64,000 bases of DNA from Sheuella sp. (GTDB taxonomy: Bacteria; Pseudomonadota; Gammaproteobacteria; Burkholderiales; Burkholderiaceae_B): contig JAUSCY010000058.1 of the NCBI GenBank assembly GCA_030650995.1, positions 1 to 64,000 of the forward strand, written 5' to 3'. The notes beneath the pieces were generated by a model that saw only the letters and a program-made list of their open reading frames with translations, made no database searches and had not been told where the DNA came from. Every line of letters begins with the position of its first letter. Positions within the stretch are counted from its first letter, which is position 1. Positions 1-9,873 of the stretch are shown here, piece by piece. Position numbers and translations under genes: made by a program.

Positions 1-542
1 CCAGAACCTTCAAATGCTCAGTCAATACCTCCCTGAGAGCCTGCTTAACCCCTTGGGCATCATCAATCCGGTCTTTCTTGACCCGGGCACGCAAAGTTTT
101 TAACAATTGTTCAGTCGCCTCGACCCCAGTATCGGCCATGATGAGGGCTGTCTCGAGCTCCTCGAACAGGGACTCATCGACTTTAACGCCGACAAAAAGC
201 GTACTGATGCTTTGACCTGTTTTAGCTAAACCTCCCTTTAGCCTGGATAACCAGGAAGTTTTTACAGGCGAGGGATCAGCAATTTCTTCTACTTCAGTTA
301 TTTCGGCTGTGCTAGCCTCTGGTTCCTCAGACTCCTGAGTAACAGGTAGCATTGCTATTTCAGGATCGTCTGCATTGGTTTGTGCAGCCAGTGGTGCAGG
401 TGCTGTGGGTGCTGTGGGAGAATCCGCAGTCGAAACAATACGCTCAGGCTCAGAAGCTTGAGACAAGGTCAGATCAGCCTCTACGGTCTGATCAAGGGGC
501 GCTTGAATGGGCGCTGGAGATTTTTTCTTAAAAAAGCTAAAC

Positions 543-544
<2 letters not shown>
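1..544 (-). CDS. ftsY: Signal recognition particle receptor FtsY (N-terminal part; gene runs off the left edge)
   Basis: FtsY is the SRP receptor GTPase that docks SRP-ribosome complexes at the inner membrane. Only the first ~181 codons are present, read on the minus strand from the ATG at 544-542. The product opens with the typical FtsY start MFSFFKKKSP, followed by a long acidic, Pro/Ala/Glu-rich linker (the poorly conserved A domain) and then the start of the helical N domain (SWLSRLKGGLAKTGQSI, then an ELE..LIMADTGV stretch). The G domain lies outside the window. The start codon overlaps that of the divergent rsmD by two bases (CATG at 542-545). I see no clear Shine-Dalgarno sequence upstream. 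The identification is firm from the N-terminal signature and the rsmD neighbour, which is a common arrangement. Confidence 0.9.
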
Positions 545-1615
<1,071 letters not shown>

Positions 1616-1651
1616 ACCTCCCCAGTCTCACTTTAAAGCGGCGACTCTTCC

Positions 1652-1915
1652 ATGGCTTTGCGCATTACCGACGAATGCATTAATTGTGACGTCTGCGAAC
1701 CGCAGTGTCCCAATGATGCCATTTCGATGGGAGAGTCTATCTACCTGATTAATCCAGACGCGTGCACCGAGTGCGTCGGGCATCACGATGAGCCGCAATG
1801 TAAAGTTGTCTGTCCGGTCGATTGCATTGAGTTGCACCCAGACTGGAAAGAAGGCCAGGAGGCACTCATGGCAAAATACCACCAGCTCACCAACACAAAG
1901 ATACTGAAGGCTTAA
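1652..1915 (+). CDS. YfhL-type 2[4Fe-4S] ferredoxin
   Basis: This is a small (87 residue) bacterial-type ferredoxin for low-potential electron transfer. Two cluster motifs are visible: CINCDVCEPQCP near the N-terminus (C-x2-C-x2-C-x3-C-P) and CTECVGHHDEPQCKVVCPVDC, where the wider spacing between the second and third Cys is characteristic of the YfhL/Alvin family. It follows coaD by 36 bp on the same strand and probably ends the rsmD-coaD transcript. Its stop codon lies in the loop of a 12-bp hairpin (1899-1929). The physiological partner cannot be deduced here. Confidence 0.93.
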   Translation: MALRITDECINCDVCEPQCPNDAISMGESIYLINPDACTECVGHHDEPQCKVVCPVDCIELHPDWKEGQEALMAKYHQLTNTKILKA

Positions 1916-1929
1916 ATCCTTCAGTATCT
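1899..1929. terminator. 12-bp hairpin spanning the ferredoxin stop codon
   Basis: AGATACTGAAGG (1899-1910) and its exact reverse complement (1918-1929) flank a 7-nt loop that contains the ferredoxin TAA. There is no U-tract on either strand. It sits between two convergent genes (ferredoxin and the MOSC-N protein), so a bidirectional transcription-ending or 3'-protecting role is plausible but unproven. Confidence 0.5.
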
Positions 1930-1955
1930 GGCTGAATCAACCTCCCTGAGAATGG

Positions 1956-2342
1956 TCACACAGGCCAGTCAATTTCTTTGGCCTCCGGATGGACCTTTAC
2001 AAGTCGGCACGCCTGGTTCGTAACATGACCGAACCAGACCGCAGCCAGGTCACCCTCATCGACCACCGGTATTTTTTGTGCGCCTATCGTCGCATCACGC
2101 AGCACACTGTCATCATCCTCGATTACGTCCAGAGGAATATCCATCCGCAGCATCCCCGGGGCACGCAACACCAGATAGCCCATCTTGATGTCTGTAGTGA
2201 CCTCGCTTAAGGCAGGGCATACGTGCGGCGTTAACCATTGACCGCTTGCATCCACAACCAGCCAGCGATGGTGATAATCAGCAGCTTGCCTGTGAGTCGA
2301 AGGTGAACAACCCGCTACGGGGCAGCCTCTATTGCTTGTCAT
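1956..2342 (-). CDS. Short MOSC N-terminal beta-barrel-like protein (possibly truncated)
   Basis: The 128-residue product resembles only the N-terminal beta-barrel domain (MOSC_N) of MOSC proteins: HHRWLVVDASGQWLTP matches the family's DRRW.vvD..G..lT block, and CRLVKVHP resembles the segment that normally precedes the catalytic MOSC domain. The protein ends just after it (EIDWPV), so the roughly 150-residue MOSC domain, with its sulfur-carrier cysteine, is absent. The ATG at 2342 overlaps the stop of the upstream AsmA-family gene (ATGA), so it is probably translated by coupling. It may be a single-domain protein or a gene truncated at the 3' end next to the convergent ferredoxin gene. The domain call rests on short motifs, so confidence is moderate. 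Confidence 0.6.
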   Translation of the reverse strand: MTSNRGCPVAGCSPSTHRQAADYHHRWLVVDASGQWLTPHVCPALSEVTTDIKMGYLVLRAPGMLRMDIPLDVIEDDDSVLRDATIGAQKIPVVDEGDLAAVWFGHVTNQACRLVKVHPEAKEIDWPV

Positions 2343-4261
2343 TTTTTTTGTATTCCAAAGTTAGGTGCGCTCGCGGGGCTGTGCGACTCAACGGGATAGT
2401 TCAGCAGTTTTTCTTTGAGTGCGCGACCGACCGGATCCCGATCGATTGCAGCCCACTGAATATTGATCTGGGGACTGGCAATATCGCCAGTCACTTGTAG
2501 TGGCACAAGCAAGGAACGGACTTGAATCGTGACACGCTTTGCTGTGAGACTTTGCGGGGTATACAAGTGCAGCCAAACGTTCATATCGAGGGTGTCGTTC
2601 AGAAAATTAATTTTTCCTGGCGAACCTTGCTTAACATTCCATCCCGGTGCCGTCATATTCAAACGTGTGACATTCGCGATCCCTGATTCAACTTTAAGGT
2701 CTAGCTCGACTGAATCAAATATCGTTCGCTTTGTGCGATCCGTCGAAAGCGATACAGACTGTTTATCTGTCAGCGCTACGGTGCGCAAAGCATCCAGCCC
2801 TTCAGACAAATCCACGCCTCGCAGTGAGGCCTGCTTGAGTCTGAGCTGTACAGAGCCCGATGCACTCTGCCCCATCTGGTACCACGAGCCTGTCGAAAAC
2901 CGCGAACTAACCTCAAAGGCCGCATCTCCATCCAGATTACTGTCAACACCTAATCCTGAGAGCACAGTGGCAAAAGGTATATTTTCAGCCTGCGCGACAA
3001 CACGCAAAGGAAAACGCTGATTCAACTGCTGATCCAGACTGACTGAAAAATTACCCTTAACAGGCAAAGTCATCACGCTTTTAGATGCTGGCGCCTGAAT
3101 GGTCTGAATATCGCCCACGAAACCTGTCGTTGAAAACTTACTGGCAAAAGGCTCGACTGAAAGAGGGGCATTCAAGACAAATTTGAAAACACGCGTGTCA
3201 CGTTTAATCGCAAGGTCAACATTCGAACGTTCAAATACAAACTTATTGCGGTCGCCCTGCAACCCATCCAGAACCATACGCACATCAATTGCAGGGGAAC
3301 CGTCCATCCTGAGTCTGGAAGTAACCATCTCGCTTCGGGCAAAAGAGTTAGAAACATCAAGCGATGGGGCATCCAGACTGAACTCAAAAGGCGCACCATC
3401 CCTCATCCCTTTCGCACGCATTACAAGACGTTCAAGCCGCAATCGTCCCGAGTCCGGGGTAATACTCAGACCTGGAATAACAAGACTTAAATCAACTTTT
3501 TTAAGTGTATTTTCTAACCAGGGACTCTCGGGAAAATCTCCTTTAAACGAAGCATTGAAATTTTTTGCCGAGATCGCGCGCGAAGCCAGATCAATATTCA
3601 AGACCGCCTGAGCACTGATTTTAGCGACTGCAGCAGATCCCGCATGCTGAATACGGGCATTTAATTCCGCCTTGAAGGGCTCTCCGCGTTTAATTCGACC
3701 GAACTCGAGCGACATATCATGAAGTTTCCAGGATTGATGTTTGTCCGCATCAAACACAGTTAATTCAGATTTTTTGATCAGAATTTCAGCAATATCGATT
3801 GAGGTATCGTCCATCAGTAACCCGACGTCACCCGACTTCGACGCTGGCAACGCCGGCTTGCCCCAACCTAGCAAATCATCCAGCACAAAATCGCCCAGTT
3901 GCGCACGCTGAACCTGAGCCTTCAATCCATGGAGGGCAATTTCTTCAATAACCACGTGATTTCTGAGCAAAGGCCAGAGAGCGATCGTTGCGCGCAAATC
4001 ATCAATCGAAGCAAAAATTTCATCGCTACCCCGATTTGACAGGGAAACTTCTTTTGCCTGAATCGCAATATCTGGAAACAGAACAACTTTGAGATCGCCC
4101 TTGATTGTCAACTGGCGATCAAGCCTCTGCTGAACCATTACCTGCAAAGCATCTTTGTATGAGTTCGGATCAAACGTCCATAAAAACGCAACAAGACCGC
4201 ACACAGCTATCACAGTGATTGCGGCAAGAGTTACAAATATTTGTCTAATCCAGAATTTCAT
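2339..4261 (-). CDS. AsmA family protein
   Basis: A 640-residue member of the AsmA/TamB-like superfamily, proteins anchored in the inner membrane that project a long beta-rich groove into the periplasm and are linked to phospholipid transport and outer-membrane homeostasis. One N-terminal membrane anchor (about residues 7-29) is followed by FDPNSYKDALQVMVQQRLDRQLTIKGDL, the typical AsmA opening, then low-complexity beta-rich sequence and an AsmA-C-like part (SVSLDQQLNQRFPLRV onwards, GVDLSEGLDALR, PLQVTGDIASPQINI). It is transcribed divergently from the VOC gene and is coupled to the downstream MOSC-N gene by a 4-bp overlap. Confidence 0.88.
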   Translation of the reverse strand: MKFWIRQIFVTLAAITVIAVCGLVAFLWTFDPNSYKDALQVMVQQRLDRQLTIKGDLKVVLFPDIAIQAKEVSLSNRGSDEIFASIDDLRATIALWPLLRNHVVIEEIALHGLKAQVQRAQLGDFVLDDLLGWGKPALPASKSGDVGLLMDDTSIDIAEILIKKSELTVFDADKHQSWKLHDMSLEFGRIKRGEPFKAELNARIQHAGSAAVAKISAQAVLNIDLASRAISAKNFNASFKGDFPESPWLENTLKKVDLSLVIPGLSITPDSGRLRLERLVMRAKGMRDGAPFEFSLDAPSLDVSNSFARSEMVTSRLRMDGSPAIDVRMVLDGLQGDRNKFVFERSNVDLAIKRDTRVFKFVLNAPLSVEPFASKFSTTGFVGDIQTIQAPASKSVMTLPVKGNFSVSLDQQLNQRFPLRVVAQAENIPFATVLSGLGVDSNLDGDAAFEVSSRFSTGSWYQMGQSASGSVQLRLKQASLRGVDLSEGLDALRTVALTDKQSVSLSTDRTKRTIFDSVELDLKVESGIANVTRLNMTAPGWNVKQGSPGKINFLNDTLDMNVWLHLYTPQSLTAKRVTIQVRSLLVPLQVTGDIASPQINIQWAAIDRDPVGRALKEKLLNYPVESHSPASAPNFGIQKK

Positions 4262-4349
4262 TATTTATTTAGTCTGCACGGCTTTGATTACATGCTGAGT
4301 ATTGTAGTGTGCGAGCCAAACAAAAGCTTAGAGGTTTCAAGCTAAATAG

Positions 4350-4781
<432 letters not shown>

Positions 4782-4865
4782 CCAAAGCAAGGGTTTTCCC
4801 TGTGCGAGGAGCATATTTTATTTACGATTTGAAAGACAGACTACATTTTTTTAAAAGACAATTAA

Positions 4866-4889
4866 CGTATCCTTGCAACGCAAGATACG
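4866..4889. promoter_or_regulatory. Operator-like imperfect palindrome upstream of the ABC importer operon
   Basis: CGTAT-C-CTTGC-AAC-GCAAG-ATACG forms 10-bp inverted arms with a single bulged C on the left, centred about 130 bp before the binding-protein ATG at 5009. Its size and position suit a dimeric repressor or activator site. No regulator gene is adjacent, so the binding protein is unknown. The surrounding leader (4782-5008) is AT-rich; I cannot assign -35/-10 boxes with confidence. Confidence 0.4.
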
Positions 4890-5008
4890 ATAAGCTTTAT
4901 GCATGAATAATTATGCTGAAAATGCGTAATCTGAATAATTTAAAAAAATAGCGTCGCAGATTGACGCACCGATTGACCGTGATGGTCAGACAAACGCAAG
5001 GAGACAAT

Positions 5009-6283
5009 ATGAGTAACAAAGTTAATCAAACACCCCTGCAACCCACCCGCCGCAAACTGATGCAGGGCATGGGTGCAGCCGCAGGTATGGCCACATTCGG
5101 TATGCCAGCTATTTCTCTGGCACAAGACAAACCGATCAAAATTGGTATGCCAACGATTCTTTCAGGTCGCGTGGCGACGCTCGGCATTTCTTCAAAGAAT
5201 GCCGTTCTCATGGAAGTTGAAAAATTCAATGCAGCCGGTGGGTTGAACGGTCGCAAAATTGAAATGGTGATCCGTGATTCAAAAGGCGCGCCACAAGAGG
5301 CTGCTCGCGTCGCCCGCGAACTCGTCACAAGTGAAGGCTGCGAAATTATCTGGGACGCAGAGGCATCCTCCGGAGCTTTTGCCGTGCATGAAGTGGCACG
5401 CGACTTAGGTGTGTTGTGTGTACACACCTGCTCTGAAACATCCTCTCTGACTGCGGATCCAAAACTGCGTATACCAAACGCCTTCCGTTGTGCGCGCCAA
5501 GGTATTCATGATGCGATTGTTGGCGGTGCATATGGTGCGAAAGTTGCCAAAGAAAAGAAACTCAATCGCTGGATGAGTGTGTCACCTGATTATGCGTACG
5601 GGCGCGATACGACGGCCGAATATTTTGAATATCTCAAGCACTTCAACAAAGATATCGAAATCGTAGGTGAGGTCTGGCCCAAACTTTTCCAGCCAGACTA
5701 CAGCGAATCGATTACTCGCTTGCTCCAGGGCAAACCACAGGCGATCTATTCCGCGGTCTGGGGCGGCGACCTGACTTCATTTATTGATCAAGGCAATATC
5801 TACGCTTTGTTCAAGGATCGTCAGTTCTTCTCGGTCAACATGGCAGACTACACCGTACTGACCGCCGTGAAAAACGTACCGGGTAATCTGCATTCAGGTA
5901 ATCGTTACCTCAAGAGCTTCCCGAAAACGCCTGCCAATGCGGCTTGGGCTGATGCGTACCTTGCAAAATATAAAGAGTTGCCGACTAACTGGGCCTGGCA
6001 AAATGCAGTGGGCATCAACCTGCTGACTTCAGCCATGAAAAAAGCCAACAGCGCTGACGGCAAAAAAATCGCTGACGCTTTGCGTGGCCTGACAATCGAC
6101 TCGCCATTTGGTGCGAATGGAAAAATCACCATGCGTGCCGAAGACCAGACCATCGTCGAATACGCTGACGGCTGGGGTGAGCTGACAAATAAAGAGCCAT
6201 ACATGCCAAATCCTGTACCAGGTAACTGGCAACAGATTACCGAACTCGAACTCGAGTGGAAAAAGCGTAAAGGCTGGGCATAA
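5009..6283 (+). CDS. Branched-chain-type ABC transporter substrate-binding protein, Tat-exported
   Basis: A 424-residue periplasmic binding protein of the Peripla_BP_6 (LivJ/LivK/AmiC-like) family that delivers ligand to the LivHMGF-type permease encoded next. The N-terminus carries a twin-arginine signal (TRRKLMQGMGAAAGMATFGMPAISLAQ), so export folded through Tat is likely. The mature part begins DKPIKIGMPTILSGRVA, with the family's NAAGGLNGRKIEMVIRDSKG block. I choose the ATG at 5009 because AAGGAGA (4998-5004) precedes it; an in-frame start at 4961 would put extra residues before the signal. Ligand unknown; the family carries amino acids, amides, urea and aromatic acids. Confidence 0.9.
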   Translation: MSNKVNQTPLQPTRRKLMQGMGAAAGMATFGMPAISLAQDKPIKIGMPTILSGRVATLGISSKNAVLMEVEKFNAAGGLNGRKIEMVIRDSKGAPQEAARVARELVTSEGCEIIWDAEASSGAFAVHEVARDLGVLCVHTCSETSSLTADPKLRIPNAFRCARQGIHDAIVGGAYGAKVAKEKKLNRWMSVSPDYAYGRDTTAEYFEYLKHFNKDIEIVGEVWPKLFQPDYSESITRLLQGKPQAIYSAVWGGDLTSFIDQGNIYALFKDRQFFSVNMADYTVLTAVKNVPGNLHSGNRYLKSFPKTPANAAWADAYLAKYKELPTNWAWQNAVGINLLTSAMKKANSADGKKIADALRGLTIDSPFGANGKITMRAEDQTIVEYADGWGELTNKEPYMPNPVPGNWQQITELELEWKKRKGWA

Positions 6284-6306
6284 ATTCAGCGGTTTTCATG
6301 CCTTTA

Positions 6307-6342
6307 AACAGCCTGCCCCAGCACGCGCTCGGGCAGGCTGTT
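6307..6342 (+). terminator. GC-rich hairpin between binding-protein gene and livH
   Basis: AACAGCCTGCCC (6307-6318) pairs perfectly with GGGCAGGCTGTT (6331-6342) across a 12-nt loop, followed by only a weak T-rich tail (ATTTGG). Hairpins in this position of ABC importer operons commonly act as partial terminators or RNA-stability elements that leave the binding protein in excess over the permease. That role is inferred here from position. Confidence 0.6.
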
Positions 6343-6450
6343 ATTTGGCCAGCTGACTGGATTTAAATTTTAGCGAATCAAAGTTAATACTGTCCCAGAT
6401 AGTGCCATCCCGTTTCACTTACACAGTCATTGCATCACACGGAGAATCCC

Positions 6451-7356
6451 TTGGATCCCACCGCACTCTTTGAATGCCTGAGCTCACTATCATGCGTTGT
6501 TACACAAACTAGCACAGGTTTAATCGTTGGAGCCCTGCTGTTTTTAGTGGCTGCCGGTTTGACGCTGATTTTCGGTGTATTGAAAATCATTAATTTCGCC
6601 CACGGCTCGCTTTATATGCTGGGTGCTTACATTGCCCTGTCAGCCTATCGATTAACCGACAGCTTTGTGATTTCAACGATCGTAGCAGGACTGGGTGTTG
6701 GTCTTTTTGGTTTGATTTTTGAGCGTTTCATCATGCGCCGTGTCTATAAGGCAGATGTGCTGATGCAACTACTCGTATGCTATGCACTGATTCTGATTCT
6801 TGATGATGCGGTCAAAATCATCTGGGGTGCAGAATTCCAGTCAATGGGTATGCCCGAGGCCTTTCAGGCGCCACCACTATTTATCGCGGGCGGCATCATC
6901 CCAGTTTTTTATGTATATCTGATTGCAGCAGCCGGTGTGATTGCTGCAGCCCTCTGGTTTGTCCTGACACGTACCCGTATGGGTAAGGTTGTTCGTGCAG
7001 CCGCACACAACCCAACCATGACCTCAGTGCTCGGGCTCAACACTAGCTTGATCTATGCGGGCGTCTTTGCATTAGGCGGCGCGTTGGCGGGATTGGCTGG
7101 CGCACTTGCAGCCCCGGTGCGATCAATGTCGCCTGGCATGGGATTTTCAATTCTGATCGAGTCATTTATTGTGACGGTCATCGGCGGTATGGGGTCGGTC
7201 AGCGGAGCACTCGTGGGTGCCCTGCTGATTGGTCTGGTTCGCTCCTTTGGTTCGATAGGATTTCCCTTGTTTGTGGAGGGCCTGATGTTCCTCGCAATGG
7301 CTCTTATCCTGATTCTTAAGCCAAGCGGCTTACTGGGCAAGGAGCCACGTTCATGA
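6451..7356 (+). CDS. livH: Branched-chain-type ABC transporter permease LivH
   Basis: A 301-residue inner-membrane permease subunit of the LivH family. Multiple hydrophobic segments are evident, with the family block LIFGVLKIINFAHGSLYMLGAY near the N-terminus and GGALAGLAGALAAP plus VIGGMGSVSGALVGALLIGL near the C-terminus. I favour the TTG at 6451 as start because GGAGA (6441-6445) lies five bases upstream; a TTG at 6430 is in frame but has no ribosome-binding site. Its stop overlaps the livM ATG (ATGA), so the two permease subunits are translationally coupled and presumably form the heterodimeric channel. Confidence 0.92.
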   Translation: MDPTALFECLSSLSCVVTQTSTGLIVGALLFLVAAGLTLIFGVLKIINFAHGSLYMLGAYIALSAYRLTDSFVISTIVAGLGVGLFGLIFERFIMRRVYKADVLMQLLVCYALILILDDAVKIIWGAEFQSMGMPEAFQAPPLFIAGGIIPVFYVYLIAAAGVIAAALWFVLTRTRMGKVVRAAAHNPTMTSVLGLNTSLIYAGVFALGGALAGLAGALAAPVRSMSPGMGFSILIESFIVTVIGGMGSVSGALVGALLIGLVRSFGSIGFPLFVEGLMFLAMALILILKPSGLLGKEPRS

Positions 7357-8324
7357 GCACTTCACCCCGTTTCAAGAAGGAATTGCTGATTGGCCTGATC
7401 GGTCTGGCGATCCTGGTTGCCATTCCTTTTCTCACCTCTTCGCGCGTAACGCTTGATTTCGTGATTCGGCTGGCCGCATTCGGAATTTTTGCCACCTCGC
7501 TCAACATACTTGTCGGGTATGGCGGCATGGTGTCGTTTGGCCATGCGATGTTTTTTGGTGGCGGTGCCTATACCTACGGGTTGCTGATGCAAAAAACCGG
7601 CGTATCTATCCCAGTCGCCATTTTAGGTGCTGTCGTCTTTAGTGGCCTGCTTGGATTAGTCATCGGTGCAATCTGCGTACGCTTGAAAGAAATTTATTTC
7701 TCATTCCTGACTCTTGCTTTTCAAATGCTGATCCATAGTGTCATCATCACGTGGAGCTCACTGACAGGTGGCGATCAAGGACTGATGGGAGGTATTCCGC
7801 GTACACCTTTCTGGGGCATCAACCTGGGCAATACGACCACGCTCTACTGGTTCGCATGCGTCATTGGTGTTGTGTGTCTGCTGATCATGCGCTATATCCT
7901 GCAATCACCTTATGGCTATACGTTGCGCATGGTGCGCGATAACGCCGACCGTGCGCGCTTTCTGGGTATTGATGTCTGGCGTGTCAAACTTTACGCTTTT
8001 ATTCTCTCAGCCTGCTTTGCCAGTATCGGCGGCGTCATCATGGCGATGTTTGTGTCGGGAGCCTTTCCGGAATTCAGCTACTGGACCATGTCAGGCGAAG
8101 CCGTGTTCATGATCATGATGGGTGGACTGCATGTCTTTATCGGCCCCGTTGTTGGAGCAGGATTACTGCTGATGTTTAACGATATCATCAGCAGAACCAC
8201 GGAATATCACGGTTTGGCGCTAGGCATTATCGTGTTGATTTTTGCCCTCGGATTTAAACGAGGCATTACCGACTTTGTCGTACAAGCCTGGCACATGATC
8301 ACAAAAAAGGGAGCCCAGACATGA
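7353..8324 (+). CDS. livM: Branched-chain-type ABC transporter permease LivM
   Basis: The second permease subunit (323 residues) of the LivHM heterodimer. The family signature NILVGYGGMVSFGHAMFFGGGAY appears in the first third, with RLKEIYFSFLTLAFQMLIH and the LRMVRDNADRARFLGIDVWRVKLYAF cytoplasmic-loop motif (contact with the ATPases) further on. About eight to nine hydrophobic helices can be seen. It overlaps livH upstream and the short-chain dehydrogenase gene downstream by 4 bp each, so it lies within one tightly packed transcript. Confidence 0.93.
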   Translation: MSTSPRFKKELLIGLIGLAILVAIPFLTSSRVTLDFVIRLAAFGIFATSLNILVGYGGMVSFGHAMFFGGGAYTYGLLMQKTGVSIPVAILGAVVFSGLLGLVIGAICVRLKEIYFSFLTLAFQMLIHSVIITWSSLTGGDQGLMGGIPRTPFWGINLGNTTTLYWFACVIGVVCLLIMRYILQSPYGYTLRMVRDNADRARFLGIDVWRVKLYAFILSACFASIGGVIMAMFVSGAFPEFSYWTMSGEAVFMIMMGGLHVFIGPVVGAGLLLMFNDIISRTTEYHGLALGIIVLIFALGFKRGITDFVVQAWHMITKKGAQT

Positions 8325-9121
8325 GTAAGCCTATCATTAGCGTTGTAACCGGAGGATCAAGTGGCATTGGTGCTGCTTGTGTTCGACACCTGGCTAAACG
8401 CGGTGATCAAGTGATTGTTCTTGATTTGCCAGGCACATGGACGGAGCAAAAATTACGCGAACTTGGCGCACATGCTGGCTATGCCTGTGATGTCACAGAC
8501 GAGCAGGCTGTTCGCGAGACTGCCAGCATGATTGAGACAAAACACGGCCCCGTTTCAAACCTGATTAACAGTGCTGGCATTCTGCAGCACCGTCTACCTC
8601 CTGATCAGCTCACAATGACAGAGTGGGATCGCGTCGTCGCTGTTGATCAGCGCGGCACCTATCTGTGCTGCGCGGTGTTTGGCTCGCGCATGGCCCAGCT
8701 TGGGTCTGGTGCTATTGTCAATATCGCCTCGATCACTGGCTGGCGCTCTGTCCCTCTGCACGCCTATGCCCCAGCAAAGGCAGCAGTCATTTCAATGACA
8801 GAATGTCTGGCTGCTGAATGGGGTCGCTCAGGTGTACGCGTTAATGCGATTTCACCAGGCTTCACTATTACCGAAGCACTCCAGGCTGCCATCGATCGTG
8901 GCGATCGCAATCCAGAGGATCTGAGTTCGCAAGCAGCGCTGGGTCGAATGGTGACACCAGATGAGGTCGCTGACTCAGCGGGCTTTCTACTGTCGCGCGC
9001 GGCCGCTGCAATCACTGGAATTAACCTGCCCGTCGACGCAGGATGGTTTGCCGGTTCAACATGGCAGAGCTATGGCGGTGTGCCTGCCTCGCGTGAAATT
9101 AAACAGGGTGGAAATCACTGA
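8321..9121 (+). CDS. Short-chain dehydrogenase/reductase embedded in the liv operon
   Basis: A 266-residue classical SDR, an NAD(P)-dependent oxidoreductase. TGGSSGIGAACV (TGxxxGIG cofactor loop, about residues 10-21), NSAGIL (the NAG motif variant), the catalytic Ser in NIASITGW and the YAPAK active-site tetrad (YxxxK) are all present. An aspartate after beta-2 (IVLDLPG) suggests an NAD(H) preference. It overlaps livM by 4 bp and livG by 1 bp, so it is co-translated with the importer; a role in oxidising the imported compound is an inference. SDRs are not a usual part of this importer. Confidence 0.88.
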   Translation: MSKPIISVVTGGSSGIGAACVRHLAKRGDQVIVLDLPGTWTEQKLRELGAHAGYACDVTDEQAVRETASMIETKHGPVSNLINSAGILQHRLPPDQLTMTEWDRVVAVDQRGTYLCCAVFGSRMAQLGSGAIVNIASITGWRSVPLHAYAPAKAAVISMTECLAAEWGRSGVRVNAISPGFTITEALQAAIDRGDRNPEDLSSQAALGRMVTPDEVADSAGFLLSRAAAAITGINLPVDAGWFAGSTWQSYGGVPASREIKQGGNH

Positions 9122-9873
9122 TGCTCAAGATCGAAAACCTTTGCAAGTCTTTTGGCGGTGTGGTGGCGACCTCTGATGTGTCAATCCACTTTCCAAAAGA
9201 ATCGCTCAGCGCGGTAATCGGTCCCAATGGCGCCGGTAAAACCACTTTTTTTAACTTGATCTCCGGTGCAATCGCACCTGACTCTGGCCGAATCGTACTG
9301 GACGGTGAAAATATTGTCGGCCTGCCAAGTACGACCATCGTACGCAAAGGGATCGGACGCGCCTTTCAGGTCGCAAAGCTATTCAAAACGCTTACTGTCG
9401 AGGAGTCTTTGCGCGGCGCGCTCATGTCACCTCAAGGCACCTCCACGCAGATGTATGGACGATTTCCTCTGGCGCAAACACGTGACCGCGCGTATGAAGT
9501 GATGGAGCAGCTCGGGCTACATACCAAAGCAGGCGTGGTGAGTGGCAATCTTTCACATGGCGATCAAAAACTTTTAGATATGGCTTTAGCACTGGTTCTC
9601 AAGCCGAAAGTCCTGTTGCTTGATGAACCCGTCGCTGGCATGGGCCCTGAAGAACGCGAACAGATGATTGAAACCGTCTATGCGCTATGGAAAAAAGGCG
9701 GGCTGACTCTCGTACTGATCGAGCACGACATGGAAATCGTTTTCCGTATCTCCCAGAACATCCATGTCCTGTCTTATGGCAAAGTTCTTGCGGAGGGAAA
9801 TCCTGAGCAAATACGTAACAACCCCGCTGTGATCGAAGCCTATCTCGGCAAACCGCAAGAGGCACACGCATGA
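9121..9873 (+). CDS. livG: Branched-chain-type ABC transporter ATPase LivG
   Basis: A 250-residue ABC ATPase of the LivG type. Walker A GPNGAGKTTFFN (about residues 37-48), an ABC signature in the variant form NLSHGDQKLLDMALAL, Walker B VLLLDEPVAGMGPEE and the H-loop IEHDME are clear. The LSHGDQ form, in place of LSGGQ, is common in LivG proteins, as is the C-terminal EQIRNNPAVIEAYLG. It starts one base into the SDR stop (TGATG) and overlaps livF by 4 bp. Confidence 0.94.
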   Translation: MLKIENLCKSFGGVVATSDVSIHFPKESLSAVIGPNGAGKTTFFNLISGAIAPDSGRIVLDGENIVGLPSTTIVRKGIGRAFQVAKLFKTLTVEESLRGALMSPQGTSTQMYGRFPLAQTRDRAYEVMEQLGLHTKAGVVSGNLSHGDQKLLDMALALVLKPKVLLLDEPVAGMGPEEREQMIETVYALWKKGGLTLVLIEHDMEIVFRISQNIHVLSYGKVLAEGNPEQIRNNPAVIEAYLGKPQEAHA

